This document shows, in pieces, positions 22,244 to 29,369 of a stretch of 32,755 nt of DNA (its first letter is position 1; each line of letters begins with the position of its first letter). The position numbers were made by a program, and so were the translations under genes. Under the pieces are notes generated by a model, which was not told the DNA's origin, ran no database searches, and was given only the letters and a program-made list of their open reading frames with translations. The DNA comes from Alphaproteobacteria bacterium UBA1254 (GTDB lineage: Bacteria > Pseudomonadota > Alphaproteobacteria > RF32 > CAG-239), in assembly GCA_002308495.1 (NCBI GenBank), contig DBVW01000002.1, positions 55,208 through 87,962 on the forward strand. The letters run 5' to 3'.

Positions 22244-22735
22244 CTATTTTGAAAGTTTTTTCCTATAGAAAATAGCATGCAGAATAATAAGAACAGCTCC
22301 AATGCAGATAAAAGAGTCGGCTAAATTGAACGCCGGCCAATGATAAGCTTCGTAATGGAAATCCAAAAAGTCATATACTGCCCCCATACGTAATCTGTCC
22401 GTTACATTGCCCAAGGCTCCGCCAATAATTAAACCAAGCGCCAAACGGACAAATCTTGACGTTTCATCTTTCATCCACAAAATCAAAAACGCCACAACAC
22501 CCAATGCGAACAAAATCAATATAACTCTGCTCCACATTCCGCCATTATCAAACATTGAAAAACTGACACCTTTATTAAAAGCCGAGACAATGTTAAAATA
22601 ATCACAAACTTTATAGGGAGAACCTTGTTCCACAACAAATTTAAAAATATAAAACTTTGAAAGTTGATCCGATATAAACGCAAAAACTGCAGCAAACAAA
22701 CCTAAAAACACAGTATACTCCTTTGATGTTTCCAT
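22244..22735 (-). CDS. lspA: lipoprotein signal peptidase (signal peptidase II)
   Basis: Cleaves prolipoprotein signal peptides in the inner membrane after lipidation. The 163 residues hold four hydrophobic helices, as in the family. The two catalytic aspartates are D113 in GNVTDRLRMGAVYDFLDFH and D140 in AFNLADSFICIG. FNKGVSFSMF matches the conserved xNxGxxF segment. A promoter at 22743-22771 predicts a transcript start at about 22736, one base before the ATG, and there is no Shine-Dalgarno, so the mRNA is probably leaderless. It heads the run to the mini-BamF lipoprotein, the M16 pair, pgi and mutL. Genes in the window with lipoboxes would be its substrates. Confidence 0.96.
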   Translation of the reverse strand: METSKEYTVFLGLFAAVFAFISDQLSKFYIFKFVVEQGSPYKVCDYFNIVSAFNKGVSFSMFDNGGMWSRVILILFALGVVAFLILWMKDETSRFVRLALGLIIGGALGNVTDRLRMGAVYDFLDFHYEAYHWPAFNLADSFICIGAVLIILHAIFYRKKLSK

Positions 22736-22742
22736 TGAGCTG

Positions 22743-22771
22743 ATTATAAGTTTATTTTTAAGCCTTGACCA
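22743..22771 (-). promoter_or_regulatory. promoter of the lspA run, predicted leaderless start
   Basis: Minus strand TGGTCA (22771-22766), 17-bp spacer, TATAAT (22748-22743), start near 22736 against an ATG at 22735. An inverted repeat, GTATAT (22772-22777) and ATATAC (22787-22792), abuts the -35. Confidence 0.6.
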
Positions 22772-22799
22772 GTATATTTCTCAACAATATACAAGTTTT

Positions 22800-23753
22800 T
22801 TAAAACATACCTTTTTTCTTGAAAAAGATAGTGGCAAAAATCGTCAAAATGACGGATATAAGAATGACAACGCCAAATCCGTAAGGATTGGGTGCAAACG
22901 GAACCGGAACATTCATTCCCCAAAAAGATGCCAACATGGTCGGAATTGACAGGATAATTGTAATAGCTGCCAAAAATTTCATCACAAGGTTGAGGTTATT
23001 GTTAATAATAGAGGCAAAACCATCCATCATACCCTCTAAAATAGAGCGATGCATATCAACCATTTCAATAGCCTGTTTGTTATCGACAATCACATCATCC
23101 AAAACATCCATATCATCTTCGGTAAAAGCGATAATATTTGCAAAAGTCTTCGAACGCAACATTCTCAATAATTTTAAAAGCACGACATGATTATCTTTTA
23201 AGGCTGTTGTAAAGTAAACAAGCGATTTTTGAATTTCCATCAAATCAAACAAAGCTTTGTTGTTGGTCGTTTTGCGCAAAGCATATTCAATTTCTTCGGT
23301 TTTTTCGTTTAAAATGGCCAAATATTTTAAATAAAACTGCGTGCATTTTGAAAGAATGGTTAATAAGAATCGACCGCGTTCACGCGTATCAAATGTTTTG
23401 GCGGTGTTTTTATTAAACGAGCTTAAAATACGATTATCTCTGGTGCAGATTGTCATAAAATTGCGTTTGGTAAAAAACAAACCGCACGGCAACGTATCGA
23501 ACTGCCCATCTTCATCTAAGAGCGGTAAATTAACGATCAGCGACAACACATTATCTTCAAACTCAACCTGCGAACGTTCGTTTAAGTCCAAAGCATTTTT
23601 AAGCATATCAAAGTCAAGCTTCAATTGTTCCGAAACTTTTAAAAGTTCTTCTTCGCTCGGGGCTATTAAGTTATACCATGACAGAGAGGTAACCTTGTTT
23701 TTCTTTAATTTAACAAGTTTTCCGCCATCTTCTGATTTATAAATTCTTAACAT
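22800..23753 (-). CDS. corA: CorA-type magnesium/cobalt transporter
   Basis: A pentameric inner-membrane channel for Mg2+ (also Co2+, Ni2+). The frame opens at a TTG at 23771, but AAGGAGG lies 7 nt before the ATG at 23753 (MLRIYKSEDGG), so that is the start and gives 317 residues, the usual length. A large cytoplasmic N-terminal domain with long charged helices is followed by two C-terminal membrane helices at about residues 255-280 and 290-310. The diagnostic GMN motif is in SFWGMNVPVPFAPNPYGFG between them. It lies 51 bp downstream of tRNA-Leu with no clear terminator between, so it may be co-transcribed with the tRNA. The GMN family also contains ZntB zinc exporters, so the transported metal is not certain. 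Confidence 0.92.
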   Translation of the reverse strand: MLRIYKSEDGGKLVKLKKNKVTSLSWYNLIAPSEEELLKVSEQLKLDFDMLKNALDLNERSQVEFEDNVLSLIVNLPLLDEDGQFDTLPCGLFFTKRNFMTICTRDNRILSSFNKNTAKTFDTRERGRFLLTILSKCTQFYLKYLAILNEKTEEIEYALRKTTNNKALFDLMEIQKSLVYFTTALKDNHVVLLKLLRMLRSKTFANIIAFTEDDMDVLDDVIVDNKQAIEMVDMHRSILEGMMDGFASIINNNLNLVMKFLAAITIILSIPTMLASFWGMNVPVPFAPNPYGFGVVILISVILTIFATIFFKKKGMF

Positions 23754-23804
23754 AGCGGCCCTCCTTTTCAATGATAATGTGATGATATATAAAAGGTGCT
23801 TTTA

Positions 23805-23890
23805 TGGTGCGGCCGAGAGGACTTGAACCTCCATGAACTTAGTTCATAACGACCTCAACGTTACGCGTCTACCAATTTCGCCACGGCCGC
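23805..23890 (-). tRNA. tRNA-Leu, anticodon GAG, CCA encoded
   Basis: Cloverleaf read on the minus strand. Acceptor stem is GCGGCCG/CGGCCGC. The D-arm contains TTGGTAGACGC. The anticodon stem TAACG/CGTTA encloses loop TTGAGGT, so the anticodon is GAG (reads CUC/CUU). A long variable arm TGAAC/GTTCA marks a class II (Leu/Ser/Tyr) tRNA. The T-arm is GGAGG with loop TTCAAGT and CCTCT. Discriminator A is followed by no gap and the 3' end ACCA is encoded (23808-23805). Length with CCA is 86 nt, normal for tRNA-Leu. Confidence 0.96.
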
Positions 23891-23909
23891 ATTTCCATAA
23901 GATGCATAA

Positions 23910-23938
23910 TCAATATTCTAAAAAGAAAAAAGAATCAA
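23910..23938 (-). promoter_or_regulatory. possible promoter of tRNA-Leu
   Basis: Minus strand TTGATT (23938-23933), 17-bp spacer, TATTGA (23915-23910), which places a start about 13 nt before the tRNA. Confidence 0.4.
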
Positions 23939-23982
23939 GAGTTTTTTTTGTTTTTTGGAAAAATTCTTTTGATATTAATTTC

Positions 23983-24010
23983 TTGACAAAATTTATTTTC
24001 GGTTTATATT
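23983..24010 (+). promoter_or_regulatory. promoter of the small membrane protein gene
   Basis: TTGACA (23983-23988), 16-bp spacer, TATATT (24005-24010), start near 24017. The sequence TTGACAAAA followed by a T/A-rich spacer closely resembles the promoter at 1903-1931. Confidence 0.65.
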
Positions 24011-24047
24011 GTGCGCCAGGAAATCTATTATCATCAACCTATAGCGT

Positions 24048-24290
24048 ATGGAATTTTTCATTATTTTGACTGTTTTTTTCACTGTTGCCGTTGTTGTTTT
24101 TTTATATCGGCAATTTAAGTGGAGAAAGAACTTCAATCAAGAAGCTATCCGACTCTCTGATCAAGCTCTTGAGGAGTCTATTTGGCGGCTTTGGGAAAAT
24201 GCCTGTTCCGACAAGTTTCCGCTTCAGCTTTCGATAAAGCTTGACACGTTTGAGCAGGAAGCTTTCCGCAGACGCTACTGCCGTTACTAA
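24048..24290 (+). CDS. small membrane-anchored protein, 80 aa, DUF2934-like tail possible
   Basis: Residues 2-20 are one hydrophobic helix (FFIILTVFFTVAVVVFLY) followed by basic residues (RQFKWRKN), which predicts a single-pass protein with a cytoplasmic C-terminus. The soluble part, ALEESIWRLWENACSDKF followed by FEQEAFRRR, recalls the DUF2934 pattern of the gene at 10588 (Leu-Trp near the start of a helix, an acidic/Ala core), but the Gly-x-Pro motif is missing, so this is a weak resemblance. The ATG is the first start in frame after a stop codon. It has no nearby Shine-Dalgarno. A promoter upstream and a strong terminator downstream support it as a real gene of its own. Confidence 0.68.
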   Translation: MEFFIILTVFFTVAVVVFLYRQFKWRKNFNQEAIRLSDQALEESIWRLWENACSDKFPLQLSIKLDTFEQEAFRRRYCRY

Positions 24291-24312
24291 AAAGCACTTT
24301 TAAGACAGAAAC

Positions 24313-24345
24313 AAAAAACACCGCTTTTTATGAGCGGTGTTTTTT
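24313..24345. terminator. bidirectional intrinsic terminator
   Basis: Stem AACACCGCT (24317-24325) and AGCGGTGTT (24333-24341), extended by A-run/T-run pairing on both sides (24313-24345). It serves the small gene (+) and the PFOR gene (-), which converge here. Confidence 0.9.
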
Positions 24346-24361
24346 GTTTTTGCCTTAAAGA

Positions 24362-27300
24362 CTATTCGGCAACTTTGTGCTCTGCCATATGCTCTAATAA
24401 AGAACGTTTTTCTTTAACGTCTTCCTGAGCTTTATTTAAGAGCTTTTCATAACGCTCCGGATTCATCTTGTTGACGACTTGGAAACGTGTTTCGGTTGCC
24501 ATATATTCAGCCAAAGGTTTCGATGGTGCTTTTGAATCAAGCATCAACGGCGCCTTGCCTTCTTTAATGTTTTCAGGATTGTAGCGATAAATCGGGAACG
24601 AACCTGATTCAACAGCGTCTTTTTGGTGTGATAAACCGTCTGCCATGTTCAAACCTTGGTTAATACACGGACAATAAGCTATAATGATTGACGGACCGTT
24701 ATAAGCTTCCGCCTCATTAAAGGCTTTAATTGTCTGCATATCATTGGCACCGATTGCAACTTGAGCCACATAAACATTGCCGTAACTCATTGCAATCATA
24801 CCGAGGTCTTTTTTTGCAAGCTCTTTACCTGCCGTTGCAAACTTTGCAGAAGCACCCATCGGGGTGGCTTTTGACTGCTGACCGCCGGTGTTTGAGTAAA
24901 CGCCTGTATCAACAACCAAAATGTTGATATTTCTGCCTGATGCAATGGCGTGGTCAACACCGCCGAAGCCGATATCATAAGCCCAGCCGTCACCGCCAAT
25001 AATCCATACGGATTTCTTAATCAGGTAATCAGCCATCTCATTTAAGTGCTCGGCTTCTTCTGTTTTAATCGAAGCAAGCTCTTTTCTTAAAATCGCGACA
25101 TAATCACGTTGTTGATCAATCTCGGCATCCGTGCTTTGAGGATTAGATAAAAGTTTATCTGCAACATCAGATAATTTATCCTTTAGGCCTTCAAGCAAAG
25201 TAATCGCCGTTTCTTTTCCGTGATCAATTGAAAGGCGCATACCAAGACCAAACTCAGCATTGTCTTCAAAGAGGGAGTTTGCCCAAGCCGGACCATGACC
25301 TTTCTCATCTTTGCAGTATGGCGTTGTCGGTAAATTACCCGAATAAATTGATGTACAACCTGTTGCGTTCGCAATAACCATACGATCGCCGAAAAGTTGT
25401 GTCAAGAGCTTAATGTAAGGTGTTTCGCCGCAACCTGCACAAGCACCGGAATATTCAAACAAAGGTCTGATCATCTGTGTGGTCTTCGGCAGATTTTTTG
25501 CAACTTCCGTTCTCTTAACATATGGCAATGTTTCAAAGAATGCCCAGTTTTTCTTCTCTGTATCAAGATGGTTTTCAATATGGTCCATATTGATTGCGTG
25601 AAGCTCGTTATTTTCTTTGTTCTTTGCCGGACATGCCGTTACGCAAACACCGCAACCCGTGCAATCTTCGGGAGAAATTTGCAAAATAAATTTCTTACCG
25701 GCAAACTCTTTACCTTTATAATCAGCACGTTTTAATGTCGCCGGTGCGTTTTTCAACTCATCATCCGTTGCAACTTTCATTCTGATGACACCATGCGGAC
25801 AAACGATTGAGCATTTACCGCATTGAATACATGTGTTTTCATCCCAAACCGGAATTTCGGTTGCAATACAACGTTTTTCATATTGTGTTGTCGCTGTCGG
25901 CCATGTGCCGTCAACAACATCTTTGAGTTCAGATGTTTTGACCGTATCACCCTGCTCTGCAATCAATTTGGCCGTCAATTTCTTTACGAACTCAGGCGCA
26001 TTTGCCGGAACAGGAGAAATGCGGTTAAATGCAGAGGTCACATGGTCAGGATATTTAACTTCAAACAAATGTTCCAACGAAGCGTCAACCGCGGCATAGT
26101 TCTTTTGAACAACGGCATCGCCCTTCTTAGAATATGTTTTCTTAATAGCTGCCTTAATTTGAGCAATTGCCTCATCTTTTTCTAAAATATTTGAAATCGC
26201 AAAGAAACATGTCTGCATAACCGTGTTAATGCGTTGTCCCATGCCCGTTGCACGTGCGACTTCAACGGCGTTAATCGTATAGAACTTCAATTTCTTTGAT
26301 ATAATTTGTTCTTGAACTTCAATCGGCAAATGATCCCAAACTTTATCATGATCATAAGGTGCATTCAAAAGAAATGTTGCGCCGGGTTTTGCAATTTTTA
26401 AAATATCAACCTTGTTCATGAACTGGAATTGGTGACAAGCCACAAAATCAGCCGCCGTAATCAAATAAGCCGAACGAATCGGATTGTCCGAAAAACGAAG
26501 GTGTGATGTTGTCATTGAACCTGATTTACGAGAGTCGTAAACAAAGTAACCCTGTCCGTATTTACCGGCATCTTCTGCAATGATTTTAATCGAGTTTTTG
26601 TTTGCACCGACGGTTCCGTCAGCACCAAGTCCAAAGAATACGGCACGAACAACATCATTCGGTTCAACATCAAAGCTTTCATCATAAGCCAAAGATTTGT
26701 GTGTGACATCATCAATAATACCGACCGTAAAGCCGTTAATCGGTTTTGCGCTGACGGCATTGTCAAAGACAGCCTTGGCCATTGCCGGCGTAAATTCTTT
26801 AGAAGACAAGCCGTAGCGACCGCCGTAAATTTTCGGCAGATTTGAAATTTGACCGTTTGAAAAGGCTTGAGACAACGCTGTTACAACGTCTAAGTAAAGC
26901 GGTTCACCCAAAGCACCGGATTCTTTTGTGCGGTCTAAGACAGAAACCGTTTTAACAGATTTCGGCATGGCTTTTAATAAAGATGCAGCCGGGAACGGAC
27001 GATAAAGGTGAACTTTCAAAACGCCGAGTTTTTGGCCGCGCGCGTTCAAATATTCGATTGCCTCTTCAACCGTTTCGGCACCCGAACCCATCACAACAAT
27101 GACATGCTCGGCATCTGCCGCGCCCGTATAGTCAACAACATGATATTGGCGACCCGTAATCTTCGCAAACTTATCCATTTCTTCCTGGACAATGCCTTCA
27201 ACCTTTTCATAAAACGGGTTGCAGGCTTCTCTTCCCTGGAAGAAAACATCAGGATTTTGTGCCGTACCGCGAATGACAGGCTTTTCAGGACGCAAAGCAT

Positions 27301-27919
27301 GTTTAGCATTGAACTTATAATCAACGCCTTCAAGCATTGCTCTTAAATCATCATCTGATAATAGAGAGATTTTTTTGATTTCGTGTGATGTTCTGAAACC
27401 GTCAAAAAAGTGCATAAACGGAACACGTGATCTGAGGGTTGATGTTTGGGCAATCGCTGCCATATCGTGCGCTTCCTGAACGGAATTTGAGGCAAGCATA
27501 GCAAAACCCGTTTGACGGCAACCCATCACATCAGAGTGATCGCCGTAAATCGACAGGGCATGATAAGCAAGCGAACGCGCCGCAACATGCATCACAAACG
27601 GGCTTAACTCACCCGCTATTTTATACATATTCGGAATCATTAACAGCAAGCCTTGAGATGCCGTAAATGTTGTTGTTAAAGCGCCCGCTTGAACAGCACC
27701 GTGGCAAGCACCCGCGGCACCGGCCTCAGATTGCATCTCCTGAACAACAGGTGTAACACCCCAAAGATTCTTTTGATCGGCCGCAGACCATGCGTCAGCC
27801 CACTCACCCATCGGAGATGACGGTGTAATCGGGTAAATGACACAAACTTCATTCATACGATGTGCAACAGAAGCCGTCGCTTCGTTCGCATCCATCATTT
27901 TCATCTTTTTATCAGACAT
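24362..27919 (-). CDS. nifJ: pyruvate:ferredoxin (flavodoxin) oxidoreductase
   Basis: Oxidatively decarboxylates pyruvate to acetyl-CoA and CO2, reducing ferredoxin or flavodoxin; it is oxygen-sensitive and the main pyruvate exit in fermenters. The 1185 residues are the full single-chain enzyme. In order, it has a pyrimidine-binding domain with PITPSSPMGEWADAWSA, a transketolase-C-like domain and the gamma-type domain. An 8Fe ferredoxin insert has CIQCGKCSIVCPHG (about residue 697) and CTGCGVCVTACPAK (about 753). The C-terminal TPP domain has the proximal cluster Cys in GACAGCGETPY and the Mg/TPP motif GGDGWAYDIGFGG, with NTGGQQSKATPMGA after it. The Shine-Dalgarno AAGGA precedes the start. 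The promoter region holds a palindrome over the -10. It is a strong indicator of anaerobic life in an alphaproteobacterium. Confidence 0.97.
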   Translation of the reverse strand: MSDKKMKMMDANEATASVAHRMNEVCVIYPITPSSPMGEWADAWSAADQKNLWGVTPVVQEMQSEAGAAGACHGAVQAGALTTTFTASQGLLLMIPNMYKIAGELSPFVMHVAARSLAYHALSIYGDHSDVMGCRQTGFAMLASNSVQEAHDMAAIAQTSTLRSRVPFMHFFDGFRTSHEIKKISLLSDDDLRAMLEGVDYKFNAKHALRPEKPVIRGTAQNPDVFFQGREACNPFYEKVEGIVQEEMDKFAKITGRQYHVVDYTGAADAEHVIVVMGSGAETVEEAIEYLNARGQKLGVLKVHLYRPFPAASLLKAMPKSVKTVSVLDRTKESGALGEPLYLDVVTALSQAFSNGQISNLPKIYGGRYGLSSKEFTPAMAKAVFDNAVSAKPINGFTVGIIDDVTHKSLAYDESFDVEPNDVVRAVFFGLGADGTVGANKNSIKIIAEDAGKYGQGYFVYDSRKSGSMTTSHLRFSDNPIRSAYLITAADFVACHQFQFMNKVDILKIAKPGATFLLNAPYDHDKVWDHLPIEVQEQIISKKLKFYTINAVEVARATGMGQRINTVMQTCFFAISNILEKDEAIAQIKAAIKKTYSKKGDAVVQKNYAAVDASLEHLFEVKYPDHVTSAFNRISPVPANAPEFVKKLTAKLIAEQGDTVKTSELKDVVDGTWPTATTQYEKRCIATEIPVWDENTCIQCGKCSIVCPHGVIRMKVATDDELKNAPATLKRADYKGKEFAGKKFILQISPEDCTGCGVCVTACPAKNKENNELHAINMDHIENHLDTEKKNWAFFETLPYVKRTEVAKNLPKTTQMIRPLFEYSGACAGCGETPYIKLLTQLFGDRMVIANATGCTSIYSGNLPTTPYCKDEKGHGPAWANSLFEDNAEFGLGMRLSIDHGKETAITLLEGLKDKLSDVADKLLSNPQSTDAEIDQQRDYVAILRKELASIKTEEAEHLNEMADYLIKKSVWIIGGDGWAYDIGFGGVDHAIASGRNINILVVDTGVYSNTGGQQSKATPMGASAKFATAGKELAKKDLGMIAMSYGNVYVAQVAIGANDMQTIKAFNEAEAYNGPSIIIAYCPCINQGLNMADGLSHQKDAVESGSFPIYRYNPENIKEGKAPLMLDSKAPSKPLAEYMATETRFQVVNKMNPERYEKLLNKAQEDVKEKRSLLEHMAEHKVAE

Positions 27920-27953
27920 TTGTTTTCCTTGAATTAAAATGTTATTTTCTGTA

Positions 27954-27984
27954 CAGATTATAAAATCTGATTGCTCTATATCAC
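27954..27984 (-). promoter_or_regulatory. PFOR promoter region with palindrome and FNR-like box
   Basis: Minus strand TATAAT at 27962-27957 is a good -10, with a start near 27950, but its -35 is poor. A 6-bp palindrome, CAGATT (27954-27959) and AATCTG (27964-27969), covers the -10. A sequence close to the FNR consensus TTGAT-N4-ATCAA, read as TTGCT-N4-ATCAC, lies at 27971-27984. Its centre at about -27.5 suits repression better than activation. Confidence 0.4.
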
Positions 27985-28022
27985 ATTCTGCCTAAAATGC
28001 AATATTTTTTGCCGTTTTGTTC

Positions 28023-28056
28023 AAAAAAAATATCCCTTAATTTCTTAAGGGATATT
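28023..28056 (-). terminator. intrinsic terminator of mscL
   Basis: Perfect 12-bp stem AATATCCCTTAA (28029-28040) and TTAAGGGATATT (28045-28056) with a 4-nt loop. On the minus strand it is followed by a T-run (28030-28023). It lies 19 bp after the mscL stop. Confidence 0.88.
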
Positions 28057-28074
28057 TTCTTTTATATTCAATAA

Positions 28075-28500
28075 TTATTTCTTCAATTCCGACGTGCAGT
28101 GCGGACAACGTGTTGCATTGATGGAAATCTCAGAACAGCAATACGGACAAGTTTTTGTTGTCGGCTCAGATGCTTCATCAGCTGCTTCTTTGGCAGCCAT
28201 TTTCTCTTGCAGCGTGTTAATTGCTTTGATGAGCAAAAATACGGCAAAGGCGACAATAATAAAACTGATTAAAGCATTGATGAATGTGCCGTATCTGATA
28301 GCAACGTCATCTGTTAATGCAATTTTTAAATCAGAAAAATCAACTTTACCCATAAGCAAGCCGATCGGCGGCATCAAAACATCTTCAACAAGAGAGTTTA
28401 CGATTTTACCGAAAGCAGCACCGATGATGATACCGACAGCCATGTCAATCACATTACCGCGCATTGCAAATTTTTTGAATTCATTTAAAAAGTTCTTCAT
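28075..28500 (-). CDS. mscL: large-conductance mechanosensitive channel with C-terminal zinc ribbon
   Basis: Opens under membrane tension to release solutes in hypo-osmotic shock. Residues 1-100 are a normal MscL: the amphipathic N-terminal helix, the first membrane helix with RGNVIDMAVGIIIGAAFGKIV, a periplasmic loop, the second helix at about 74-94, then the charged cytoplasmic helix. After it comes a linker and two cysteine knuckles, C118-PY-C121 and C132-PH-C135 (with an extra C122), a zinc ribbon that E. coli MscL lacks but which I recall in other bacterial MscL proteins. The Shine-Dalgarno GAGGAA precedes the ATG and a promoter is seen at 28537-28565. It is a single-gene unit. Confidence 0.95.
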   Translation of the reverse strand: MKNFLNEFKKFAMRGNVIDMAVGIIIGAAFGKIVNSLVEDVLMPPIGLLMGKVDFSDLKIALTDDVAIRYGTFINALISFIIVAFAVFLLIKAINTLQEKMAAKEAADEASEPTTKTCPYCCSEISINATRCPHCTSELKK

Positions 28501-28536
28501 TTATCTTTCCTCTATATTAAATCCTAAGACGATTTA

Positions 28537-28565
28537 TTTCTAAAATCTTTTTCAAAAATAGTCAA
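28537..28565 (-). promoter_or_regulatory. probable mscL promoter
   Basis: Minus strand TTGACT (28565-28560), 17-bp spacer, TAGAAA (28542-28537), start near 28530. It lies just after the stop codon of the ZIP transporter gene. Confidence 0.5.
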
Positions 28566-28577
28566 GGTTTTATTCAT

Positions 28578-29369
28578 TTATTCACCTAAAGCCATAAAGA
28601 GATAGCTCATGATGATAAAACCGCTAAAAACCGCGATGGCTGATTTTTCGGTGTCTTTATAACCATACGTTTCAGGCAAAATTTCGTTGATAACCACAAA
28701 CAGCAACGTTCCTCCCGCCATAGCCATGGCAAGCGGAATAATTGATACCGAAACACCGACCAAAAGCAAACCTAAAAAAGCACCCAACGGCTGAATCATA
28801 CCGATTAATAAAGCCGTTAAGGCTGATTTGAGTTTAGACTCACCTGCCGCAACCAAAGAAATTGCCATCGTTAAACCTTCCGGAATATTATGAAGTGCAA
28901 TACCGATCACAAGGCTCATCGGGTTAATAAACTCTTCGGCGCCGTATGCTACACCGACCGCCAAGCCTTCCGGCAATTTATGAAGCGAAATGGCAATAAT
29001 AAAAAGCCACGCCTTTCTTAAGTCAAATTTCGGACCGTGACGCACCATATTGTTATGTTCGTGCGGCAACAAAATATTTAAAATCCAAACCAAAGCAACG
29101 CCTGTTGTTACGGCGCCGCAATACCAAAATCCCGCAACATGAACATCTTCATGCAAATTCATTAATTCCGCCATAGCCGGAACAAGAAGGGCAAAGAAAG
29201 AAGCCGCAAGCATCACGCCGGCTGCAATATTGAGCATCACATTAATGTTTGTCTGCGAATATTTCTTTTTTAAATAGATTGCAAAACCGCCGATACCGGT
29301 AAACAAACCGGCGATTAAAGCACCGTAAAATCCATTTAAAAAACTTTCATTTGAAAATATATCAAGCAT
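28578..29369 (-). CDS. ZIP-family metal (zinc) transporter
   Basis: An inner-membrane importer of Zn2+ and possibly Fe2+/Mn2+. The 263 residues hold about eight hydrophobic helices. The two metal-site helices are clear: HKLPEGLAVGVAYG (helix IV) and HNIPEGLTMAISL (helix V), each with His and Glu as in ZIP proteins. A His-containing loop, LPHEHNNMVRHG, lies between helices III and IV. The gene overlaps the end of the upstream nucleoside-hydrolase-like gene by 8 bp (ATGCTTGA), so it is translated from the gatAB message. ZupT and GufA-type names are both used for such proteins, and I cannot choose between them from sequence alone. Confidence 0.92.
   Translation of the reverse strand: MLDIFSNESFLNGFYGALIAGLFTGIGGFAIYLKKKYSQTNINVMLNIAAGVMLAASFFALLVPAMAELMNLHEDVHVAGFWYCGAVTTGVALVWILNILLPHEHNNMVRHGPKFDLRKAWLFIIAISLHKLPEGLAVGVAYGAEEFINPMSLVIGIALHNIPEGLTMAISLVAAGESKLKSALTALLIGMIQPLGAFLGLLLVGVSVSIIPLAMAMAGGTLLFVVINEILPETYGYKDTEKSAIAVFSGFIIMSYLFMALGE

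Noticed and set aside
22772..22792. GTATAT/ATATAC inverted repeat after corA as a terminator
   Set aside because: The stem is only 6 AT-rich base pairs with a 9-nt loop and no T-run in the minus direction. At most it is an operator-like repeat beside the lspA -35.
23754..23771. TTG start for corA
   Set aside because: The TTG lies upstream of and next to AAGGAGG, which is itself the Shine-Dalgarno for the ATG at 23753.
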